From: Suillus spraguei
Taxonomy: Eukaryota; Basidiomycota; Agaricomycetes; Boletales; Suillaceae
Length of the DNA: 20,488 nt
Reading direction: 5' to 3'
NCBI GenBank assembly: GCA_016800925.1
Contig: JABCPU010000950.1
Location: 1-20,488 of the forward strand
Shown here: positions 1 to 10,508 of the stretch, piece by piece
Layout of the letters: each line of letters begins with the position of its first letter
Numbering within the stretch: position 1 is the stretch's first letter
The notes under the pieces: generated by a model
What the model saw: only the letters and a program-made list of their open reading frames with translations
Database searches by the model: none
Told to the model about the DNA's origin: nothing
Made by a program: the position numbers and the translations under genes

Positions 1-5
1 TCTAG

Positions 6-1717
6 GGCATTCGTTTCCATGGATTGACCATTCCAGATTGCCAAAAGGTGCTCCCCCCAGCACCTGGTGGCAAGGAAATGACAGCTGAGAGCATGCTGTG
101 GCTTCTTTTGACCGGCAAAGTTCCCACTCCAGAGCAAAGCCGTCAACTGTCGGCTGAGCTCGCGGAAAAGGGAGAACTCCCATCTTTCATCACGCAACTC
201 ATAGACTCGTACGTTCTTGCTGCTGTGTCCATAGTTGGTTTATTTCATCTCTCTATTCAGCCTACCAAAGACCCTCCACCCCATGACTCAGTTGGGCATG
301 GGTGTTGCAGCTTTGAATCATGATTCTGAGTTCCAGGCAGCTTATGAACGTGGAATCAAGAAGCCGGAGTATTGGACGTACACGCTTGAAGACTGTTTGA
401 ACCTCATCGCGAAACTCCCTGCTCTGGCGGCCCGTATTTACCGCAATGTTTATCACCCTGAGATGTCTTTAGAATCGATTGACAAAAATCTGGATCTTGT
501 TGGTAAGTATCTGCCTAGTGTCATATGCAAAGGCATACTTAGTGTGCGTACAGGTAACTACTCCAATATGCTCGGGTTTGGTCAAAACGAGCACTTGACG
601 GAGTATCTCCGTTTGTATATTGCCTTGCATGGTGATCATGAAGGTGGTAATGCTTCGGCTCACACTGCTCGTGAGTACTCTGTATCAATGCTGTATCCTT
701 TTTTTTTTTTTGACAAGAACGATCAGACCTCGTCGGATCAACGCTTTCTGACCCGTATATCTCCTACTCCGCCGCTCTCTTTGCACTAGCTGGGCCTCTT
801 CATGGGTACGCTTCCAGTCATTGCACGTGTAGTTTAAACGTCATCATACACCTTTAGTCTAGCGAACCAGGAAGTACTGAGATGGCAGATGGCCATGCAG
901 AGGGAGATTGGCAATAACATAACTCATGATAACATCAAGGATTACCTCTGGAAGACGTTAAAAAGCGGTCAGGTTGTCCCTGGGTACGTGTCTTATGTAT
1001 TCAGTCTGAAGTACATAATCTAATTCGATGTTTAGATATGGGCACGGGGTCCTGCGTAACCCTGATCCTCGATTCGTTGCTCTCCAGGAATTCTGCAAGA
1101 CTCGCCCAGAGCTGCAAGCAAGCCCCATAATTCAGCTCGTGCAACAGGTCAGAATTGTTATCACCGTCACTCACATTATACTTATCTATCCGTGTAGACG
1201 GCCGAGATTGCCCCTGATGTTCTTAAGGAGCACGGAAAGGTGTGTGCTCGTGTGTGAATAGAGTAATCTTACTGACGTTATTCTTAAGACAAAAAACCCT
1301 TACCCGAATGTCGATGCAACTTCAGGCAAGTCCTTCCACACATGGCATAGCTTCTAGTCTAAAAAATCATTATGGAAGGCTGCGTGTTGTACCATTACGG
1401 TCTAACTGAGTTCAAGTACTACACCGTTATTTTCGGTGTTTCTAGAGGTAAGCTATCACCCGCTGATTTTGTCATATCACTTATTAACCACGATCTAGCT
1501 TTGGGCGCTCTGACCCAATTGGTGTGGGCACGAGGTCAGTATTGATAATAGTTTCTAATAGTGTGAGGGTTCTGATGATGTGGTAAATATAGCGTTAGGA
1601 CTGCCTCTCGAGCGGCCTAAATGTGCGTATCCGGTGAATAGTGCAAGTGATTAGACTGACCGGTATTTTTATTCAGCGTATTCGATGGATGCCCTTCAGA
1701 AGCTCATCAAGAACTAG
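6..1717 (+). CDS. CIT1: Citrate synthase, mitochondrial type (5' partial)
   Basis: Condenses acetyl-CoA with oxaloacetate to give citrate, the entry step of the TCA cycle. The window starts in an intron; its acceptor AG is at 4-5 and coding resumes with GIRFHG. Twelve exons join in frame: 6-208, 261-502, 554-670, 727-805, 858-983, 1036-1147, 1198-1239, 1289-1325, 1379-1447, 1499-1534, 1593-1622 and 1677-1717, giving 377 residues. The three catalytic residues of the family are present: His in GPLHG (codon 801-803), His in GYGHG (1043-1045) and Asp in NVDATSG (1313-1315). The protein ends in LIKN with no SKL-type peroxisomal signal, which favours the mitochondrial form. The N-terminal presequence lies outside the window, so location is inferred. 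Intron 8 (1326-1378) uses a GC donor. No frameshift is needed anywhere. Identification is near certain. Confidence 0.96.
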
Positions 1718-1834
1718 ATAGACATTACCAGAAACGCTAAGATCTCTATGTAGGTAGTCTGCCTGATTTTGCATGGGCATCTGGCATTGTTTTATTGGAA
1801 CCACATTTATATCCCGCAAAATATGGAAAGACAA

Positions 1835-1853
1835 TAACGGTTCTCAAAGTCAA
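1835..1853 (+). repeat. Left target duplication and terminal inverted repeat
   Basis: TAA at 1835-1837 is followed by C and then the inverted repeat GGTTCTCAAAGTCAA at 1839-1853. It pairs with the right end with a single C/T mismatch. Confidence 0.82.
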
Positions 1854-2015
1854 ACCTAGAAAGAAATTCTCAGCCAAAATTTGCGAATTCGGATGCTGCC
1901 GGTACGGCAGCTTTCGAACTCCGGTATGCCCTGCCTGCTCGTCGTTGTCATTGGCGTCGATGGTGGTCAAGCTCCAATCTGATCCTTAATCGCTGTGTTA
2001 AGAACACCCTGTATC

Positions 2016-3631
2016 ATGTCACGCACAAGTCAAAGAGGTCGAGGTGGTGGAGTCCGAGGCAATACATCCACTAGTGTGGACACTGGGAAGAAATGTACTA
2101 TTCATTGGGAGGGGGTCCGTGGTGCTCGTACTGAACGCTTACTTGCCTGGTGCAAGGAAAATGAAGATGCCCGCATCAAGCTTTTCTCTGATTCAGCAAA
2201 GGATGCCAAGGAGCAAGGTCGGAAGAAGAAGCAGAGCGGTAGTTCAAGAGATGTCGTCTATTTGCAGGTTGCACAAGCTGTATTTTCGAATGATGAAGAT
2301 CCAGAGGTTCAACGACTCTTCAAGGAGGACCCTAAGGCATTTATCAAACCTGTCTCAACTCGTTTTGGCACGTAAGTATTCAGTTCTTGCATCATCTGTC
2401 TACTAGAATCACTGATAAGATGTTTCAGACTCCGGAAAAAATACAATGAGTTTAATAAGGACCTCAAGCAGTCAGGAGCAGGAAAGACATATGCAGAGCT
2501 TCAAGAGGATCCAAAGATGAAGTCGTTGATCGGTAAGTCTCTGCTGCGTTGATTTGCGCATGTCTTAATCATGTCTCCATCAGATACAAGGCTTGAGAAA
2601 TTTCCCTGGTGGCCTGAGCTTCATGGCTGGTGGCGGACCAATCCAGCCTTCAATCATGCCTTCTCTACTGCAGATGCAGGGCAAGACTTTGCCTCTGCTG
2701 CATTGGAACATTTTAATATTTCAAAACCACCGGCTACAGGTGACGATGACGCTCATGCAGACGATGATCCTGAGGATGGAGAAATAGTTGAGATTAATAG
2801 TCACACTATGGACAATGGTGTGACGGATGATATGATTGTTGACCAGCCCCCCTGCATAGCATCACTCCAGCCATCGCCACTATTACCTTCGGACCATAGT
2901 CCTAGCAACACGCCGGATTCATTCTCACTGGTCCCATTGCCACAGTGGTACCAACGACCCCAGCTCCCTCCCATCTCAACCTCTGACGCACTTGGCCCAG
3001 GCATGATATCATTAAACTCTCCTGAACACTCGCCGGTAGCCAAAAAAAACCCAGTCGACAATTCACTGTCTTTTTTTTCCGATTACAAGGAGTCTTCACC
3101 CAGTCGTCAGTCTACGCCCATTGACTCAGAGGACTCAGATATTGGTGCCAGCCGAGCACTACAGTCTCTTCGTGTCAGTTCACTCAAGGGAAGTCGTGAA
3201 AGTTCACCTTCTCTTGCTACAAAACAGTCTCGTCCATCTCCTTCAAGTGCATCTCAGTGTCCCCCTCATCATCACGCAAACGCCCTGGCAGCAGTACTCT
3301 TGACCAGACCACAGAAAGGATGTCCCAAACGGCAGAATCTCTGATGCTGCACCTTGATAGCAAACGTGAGGTTCGTGCCGAGCATGAACGCTATAAACGC
3401 ATGAAGCTCGAGAGCGAAATATGGGCTCGTGATCTCAAGGCCCGCAGTGCTCGTGATGAGCGGGAGCATGCAATGCGTCTTGCTGAACAAGATCATCACC
3501 ACCAACAGGAGAGGATGACTCGGCAAATGGAGATTGCAAGAATTGAACTCGAGCTGTCTCATGCACGTCGAGAAGAGGAGGAGGCTCGGATTCGTCGTAT
3601 TGCTATGGAGCGTGGTTTTGATCAAAGCTGA
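2016..3631 (+). CDS. Harbinger companion protein, Myb/SANT-like DNA-binding
   Basis: In Harbinger elements a separately encoded Myb-like protein helps recruit the transposase to the ends and into the nucleus; that role is family knowledge. Exons 2016-2371 and 2429-2532 and a third from 2584 join in frame. The N terminus is an RGG-like basic stretch (SRTSQRGRGGG). It is followed by a trihelix-type pattern of spaced aromatics and leucines: HWEGVRGARTERLLAWC, then VSTRFGTLRKKYNEF, then FPWWPELHGWW. The middle is acidic, then very Ser/Pro-rich. The C-terminal ~100 residues are a charged coiled coil (for example ARIELELSHARREEEEARI) ending at TGA 3629-3631. The frame changes near 3260. Either one C is missing from the C5 run 3261-3265, or a 56-nt intron (3172-3227) is used. 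The ATG at 2016 is the first in frame. Length is about 500 residues if the frame is continuous. A NAM-associated-type domain is an alternative name for the C-terminal part. Confidence 0.75.
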
Positions 3632-3714
3632 AGTAGGTTTGTACCGTGTCATCTTGCAACTGTTCATTTAGAAATATGAGTGGTACTTTCTCGAGAAAAT
3701 CTCAAGCATGATTG

Positions 3715-3946
3715 CTACAGGTTTGCGCAAATTTCCCTCGTTGGGTACTAAAGAAGATGAAGAGCTTCTAATTGACGACCATAAATACTACAGGTTTGCG
3801 CAAATTTCCCTCGTTGGGTACTAAAGAAGAGGAAGAGCTTCTAATTGATGACCATAAATACTACAGGTTTGCGCAAATTTCCCTCGTTGGGTACTAAAGA
3901 AGAGGAAGAGCTTCTAATTGACAATCCTAAATGCTACAGGTTTGCG
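3715..3946 (+). repeat. 73-bp tandem repeat, 3.2 copies
   Basis: Units start at 3715, 3788, 3861 and 3934, exactly 73 bp apart, each beginning CTACAGGTTTGCG. Units 1 and 2 differ at only two positions; unit 3 diverges in its last ~12 bases; unit 4 stops after 13 bases. Because 73 is not a multiple of 3, successive copies read in different frames, so the array is unlikely to be protein-coding. It lies between the convergent 3' ends of the two transposon genes, filling most of the 328-base gap 3632-3959. Confidence 0.95.
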
Positions 3947-3959
3947 CCATATATACTTG

Positions 3960-5595
3960 CTAATTCCTTTGCGCCAACGAGGAAAGCAACCGTGTCTTTA
4001 ACGTGTTGCGAAAATCCTGCCCCACACTTCCAATGTAAGTTTGATCACCTACTGCACCACCGCCCTCTCGCTGATCATCCTCTCCTGCATCAGCGTCAGC
4101 ACCAGTTTGCCTTGGCCTCCGAGGTTCTTCATAGAAGCGGACATTTGAGTTCTCATGGTTTAATTTTTCCTCAATTTCGACGATTAAATTGTGCAGAACG
4201 AAGCATGAACGGATCCACATGTTTGCGTAGTCGAGGTCCTTCTGGCTTTGGATTGGGATGCGAAGCTCCCGCAGGGATTGAAACCGGCCTTTGATAGAGC
4301 CGAAAAAATGTTCTGAACGAACACGAACCTAGACATTGGGTGAGGACTACTAATATATATTGCCATTGATACTCACCGTCGACAGGTTAGTATTGAATAT
4401 CTTTTGGTCTGGCGTCAAGCTCCCTCCTGGTGGCCGTTTGTATGGTGGCACACACCAGGTTCGTGCAGCATATGCCGAGTCGGCCCACAACCACTCTCCT
4501 GCACCAAAAAATGACTCAGGGTTCCGGGAAACCCTCGTTCGTGCAAATACGTTTGAGTCATGAAGACTTCCAGGTACGCCGATGACATAGTCCACAATAC
4601 GAAGGTTATGAGGGAATATAACGACCTTTTAAATTGTAAGTTACTGTGCTGCACACCGAACTGATACTTACCTGTGCTGTCAAAGAGTAGTCCGAATTTT
4701 TGTCAAAGAAACCCTCCCCATGCCAACCAGGTTTTTCATGTAAGGGGGATGGAGTCCCATCTACACAAAGAAAACCTCCACGCCACTCATGACATGTTTT
4801 TCTTTCTACATAGGCTTTCGCTCGCTCTCGTTCAACTTGGTCCTCGTGGTCAAGCGGATCAAAATGAATGGCTCGGTCATGAAGCTGCAACAGCGCAATC
4901 ATCACGCGTTTGTAGCAGTTATAGACGGTCCCTACGGACACTCCGGCCCAGTCAGAAATGTCTTCAGTAGTTGCTGCATTGCCATAATGGCCGACACCAT
5001 TGAGAAAGACAGCGAGCTGAACTGCGACGGGAAGTTGGGGATTGTTTGAGTTGTTATGGAAGATAGGGTGCCCTTGGATTAACTTCGTAAGTTCGGCAAA
5101 TATGTCTGCATCAACGCGAAGCTTGCGTCGAAATTTGTCAGTTGAGAACAGAGCCCACTCCTCCAGCAAGTGTAGCTGAGGAGCGCGACTCAGACGTGGA
5201 CGGACAGTAAGGACCCGACATTTCTCCACCTCATCATGCAATGCACCGATTGCGTCAACGAACTGTGTAAAAACTCGTTCACACATGTCTGGGATATCAT
5301 GTGATAGGACGCTCGAGTATGCTGTTGAGAGTGATACAAGGGAATTGATTGACGAGGCAGATGTGACCGATGAGGTAGGGGATTCAGGCCATGCTGGTGA
5401 TGCTGTCCGTATGCTGATATCAGACCCACTATGACCACTGGCAGTGTCGCTGATCTCTGATGAGTCCTCCTCCTCATCTACTAGTAGTTCATCTACCATA
5501 AACTCAACTAACTCCATGTATCGCGCGATAGTAAGGTCATGACTAGTTTGTTTGAGGCTGCGAAGGAGCCTTGAACGATCGGATTCCCGAGGCAT
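3960..5595 (-). CDS. PIF/Harbinger transposase (DDE_Tnp_4 type)
   Basis: Cut-and-paste transposase expected to act on the element ends in the nucleus. Three minus-strand exons join in frame: 5595-4672, 4625-4377 and 4328-3960, giving 513 residues with no frameshift. Residues 1-130 are acidic and Ser-rich. About 150-250 hold a helix-turn-helix-like region (EDISDWAGVSVGTVYNCYKR). The catalytic core shows CVDGTPSP (Asp279), GVPGSLHDSNVF, LWADSAYAARTW (Asp357) and RSEHFFGSIKGRF (Glu397), matching the DGT, HDS, DSxYP and E-F-G-xx-K motifs of HARBI1-like transposases. A conserved block NMWIRSCFVLHNLI follows. The C-terminal ~70 residues are low-complexity and acidic. All core acidic residues are present and the frame is open, so the copy may be autonomous (inference). 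Confidence 0.93.
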
Positions 5596-5735
5596 AATGA
5601 TATTGAAAGATGGTGTCGCAGACTGCAGTAGATGATGACGGTCTGAGTATAAGGTTAGGGTTAATGTGTCAGCGTCGGAGCCTCAATTAACCGGCAAATT
5701 CCAAAATGCTCAACGTTTGAAATTTCTATACGAAG

Positions 5736-5755
5736 TTAACTTTGAGAACCACTAA
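5736..5755 (-). repeat. Right terminal inverted repeat and target duplication
   Basis: Read on the minus strand from 5750, the end is GGTTCTCAAAGTTAA. Two bases (AC on +) separate it from TAA at 5753-5755. A second TAA follows directly at 5756-5758, so the duplication boundary has some slack. Confidence 0.82.
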
Positions 5756-5964
5756 TAAGAACGCAATGCATGATATCGTACACAGGAGAGATTTCGAAGG
5801 AGAATGACAATATCATCAAGAAGGTCAACCTAGATCGATCACTAAAAACGAAAAAGAGAGTATTCCAGAGTCAGCAAGCTCATGAAGGCATGGGGTACCA
5901 AAAAAGGACAAGGAGAGGGTAAAAGAAGTTGTTTCGTGATGAACTGTCCAGGTATACCAGAGTA
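5756..5964 (+). other. Host 3'-3' spacer right of the transposon
   Basis: About 209 bases between the element and the stop of the proline-rich gene, with no recognisable feature. Together with 1718-1834 it makes a spacer of about 330 bp that would separate the two host genes if the element were absent. Confidence 0.5.
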
Positions 5965-7342
5965 TCAGAAACGTCTTGACGTTGGCTGTTGTTGTTGAGG
6001 GGGTATTTGTTGTGGGTATGACTGTTGTGGCGGTGGACCACGGCCAGGGAGCATAGCAGGTGTAGGGCCACTAGGGGGACCCGGCATGCGGTGCTGCTGA
6101 GGTTGGGGGTGACGTCCAGGAGCGAACCCTGGAGGATAACCGCCTTGAGCAGGACCAGGGGGGATGGACCCCGGAGGGGGCATAGATCCTAGAGGCATGG
6201 ACCCTTGGGGGGGTCCTTGTCCAGGTGCGAATCCTCGCGGAGGGGGTAACCCTTGTGAAGGACGACCACCCGGAGCAGGTCCTGGCGCTCCTCCTGAAGT
6301 ATGAGAAAGGGGCGGACCACGGGGCAGGTGCTGCTGCTGCGATGGGCCAGGGCGCGGTTGACTTTGGGGAGGAGGTGCGGATGTTGGACCAGGGTCGTGA
6401 AGTGCAACAGGCGCAGGTCGACCGCCAGGGCCAGGGGAACTGTTGGGCATTGGACCTGGTGCGGCAGGTGGTGGGTTCTTCTCAGCGGCCTTAATGATTT
6501 CATCACTGTTTCGCATCAGCGTGAAATAGACACATGATAAGGTGACGAATGACATACTCGAGAAGGTTCAGTACTGCGCAGAGAACGACCCATTCGACAC
6601 AGTCCTCGTTTCCCTCACCCAAGGTCTGCCAGACGGCTTTTTCCTCGGGTGACTTTCCAGTAATACTAATTCTAGTTCCGCCACCGTTTGGACCTGGGGG
6701 GTTCTTCTGTATCTTTCCAAATTCGATGCGCTTTGGGGGTATATTATGACCGGCATAAGCGAAGTAAAACATGCTCCAGAAAGCAGCATTAGGGTTTGGT
6801 TTGGATATTTGGAAGAGGGGTAGATCGGGGGAGTCAGGGGATGGTAGAGAGAGTTTATAGATAGGTGATATGACGCCTGTGTTTGTGATTGACCACTTTA
6901 GATTACGGGAAGCTTCACATCGAACGAAGCGGGCAGCAGAATGGTTTGAATGACCGGGGTCTGAAGCAGTAGATTTACCAGGATTCTGGCGTGGGGGGAA
7001 AAGCTTTGCGACGCAGAGGTCACCTTGGGGAGAAGGAGTCAAAAGGTAATTCTCTGAATTCTGATAACGAGATATTAGAAATGCTTTAAGATAAATAGAA
7101 TACACAACATACAAAGTTTGTATGAAGGTAAGAGTAGAGAATGTTGGACGGTTGACCTGTTGTTTTATCATTTAATTAATAATTTGATATGAAAGTGATT
7201 GTGACTTGCCATGAGGAGTTACTATGAGGGTAGGAAGATGGTTTGGTATGGGCGGATGCGTAGGAGAGGTATATACGGCGTAAATGGCTAAAACACTGAG
7301 AGTCAACGAAATCAAAGATTAATATTGAAACGTACCAGCCAT
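5965..7342 (-). CDS. Conserved-looking protein with Pro/Gly/Gln-rich tail, function unknown
   Basis: I do not recognise the family. Five exons give an intact 390-residue frame: 7342-7336, 7287-7210, 7156-7113, 7060-6558 and 6505-5965. The first exon has only seven coding bases (ATG GCT G). Intron 2 (7209-7157) must use a GC donor (G|GCAAGT) to hold the frame. Residues 1-210 look folded: a hydrophobic N terminus (AIYAVYTSP), then ARFVRCEASRNLKWSI, an FWSMFYFAYAGHNIPPKRIE block and CVEWVVLCAVLNLLDDEI. From about residue 220 the chain is a disordered tail of PG, PPPG and PQQ repeats ending in TSRRF. No signal peptide or clear membrane span is visible. It lies tail-to-tail with citrate synthase, with the transposon in the spacer, and is divergent from the B56 gene. 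Start and first exon are less certain than the rest. Confidence 0.72.
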
Positions 7343-7451
7343 GATGGAGGAAGGCAAGGAGGTTGTGACTGTGACTCGTAACTGTCGTTGTCACATTGTG
7401 TTTCCTTCATCGATCTACCCAACGACAACAGACTTTTGCTCTGCTATCATT
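7343..7451. promoter_or_regulatory. Shared divergent promoter, 109 bp
   Basis: Only 109 bp separate the start codons of the minus-strand proline-rich gene (7342) and the plus-strand B56 gene (7452). No TATA box is visible. Any promoter elements must be shared or overlap the 5' UTRs. Confidence 0.55.
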
Positions 7452-9972
<2,521 letters not shown>

Positions 9973-10343
9973 CTGCGAATTGACAAGATACTATCGGACC
10001 GACATGACTGACGACATTTTCAATTCTGCGCTACCTGCCTGTGTTATGTTTTCTCAACCGACTTTGGGGCTATCATCTTCGTACACAGTGTGTCATTTTA
10101 TGTTCTGACGAGCAAGCCTGGAGCGTTCACAGCATTTCGTTATATGCTTCTGAAATTTCGTTTTACCACTACCGTACGATACTATAGATGTATTTTGGAC
10201 ATTATGGTGACCAACAACATACCACATTGATGTCATTTCTCTTAAAAGGCAGTGAACCCTGGTTTGTGATCATATTACCAAAGGAGTATGTTGCGGTTAT
10301 GTAATCGATCTACGTCAGGAAAGAACCCTCTAGAATACTGAAG

Positions 10344-10356
10344 GAACGTCCTGGAA
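10344..10356 (+). promoter_or_regulatory. Heat-shock element (one mismatch)
   Basis: GAAcgTCCtgGAA fits the GAAnnTTCnnGAA trimer bound by Hsf1 with one mismatch in the middle unit. It sits 20 bp upstream of the TATA box of an Hsp70 gene, which strengthens the call. Further GAA triplets at 10340 and 10364 flank it. Confidence 0.65.
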
Positions 10357-10375
10357 CGATGAAGAATATCTTTCA

Positions 10376-10382
10376 TATAAAA
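10376..10382 (+). promoter_or_regulatory. TATA box of Hsp70
   Basis: TATAAAA, 127 bp upstream of the ATG at 10509 and just downstream of the heat-shock element. Confidence 0.65.
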
Positions 10383-10508
10383 GATGTCAGTTCGCGTTTA
10401 ATCTTCTTCACTGTTATCTTTTTCCTCAGTCCTACATAGGTGAGCTCGTAGAGCATAAACTTCATCTAAACATATCCTTAATCCTCTTAAGAATCGTAAT
10501 CTCTCAAA

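Larger units (their letters stand above)
1838..5752. mobile_element. PIF/Harbinger DNA transposon, 3.9 kb, two genes
   Basis: The ends carry inverted repeats GGTTCTCAAAGTCAA (1839-1853) and its near complement at 5736-5750, matching at 14 of 15 positions. Weaker similarity runs further inward. A TAA lies directly outside both ends (1835-1837 and 5753-5755), fitting the 3-bp TWA target duplication known for PIF/Harbinger. Inside are the two genes typical of the superfamily: a Myb/SANT-like protein on + and a DDE transposase on -, here convergent. The outermost bases are slightly uneven (C on the left, GT on the right when both ends are read inward), so the exact ends may be off by a base or two. 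The element sits between the 3' ends of citrate synthase and the proline-rich gene and breaks neither. Confidence 0.88.
9973..10508 (+). promoter_or_regulatory. B56 3' flank and Hsp70 upstream region
   Basis: A 536-base gap without a gene. Its first part is presumably the B56 3' UTR and terminator. At 10152-10159 is a perfect GAAatTTC pair, with another TTC at 10148-10150 spaced one base instead of two. The last 170 bases hold the Hsp70 heat-shock element and TATA box listed separately. I saw no RNA gene. Confidence 0.5.

Noticed and set aside
3715..3946. Possible CRISPR array or minisatellite gene in the 73-bp repeat
   Set aside because: Units are contiguous with no unique spacers, the context is eukaryotic, and 73 bp breaks any reading frame.
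5650..5664. Telomere-like GGTTAGGGTTA inside the right end of the transposon
   Set aside because: Less than two TTAGGG units; too short to be a telomeric tract and probably chance.
6225..6537. Plus-strand open frames of 78-89 codons opposite the proline-rich tail
   Set aside because: GC-rich repeats coding for PG/PQ on the minus strand produce stop-free antisense frames; no protein-like composition.
7176..7394. 72-codon minus-strand frame overlapping the divergent promoter
   Set aside because: It runs through introns 1 and 2 of the proline-rich gene; the spliced frame explains the region better.
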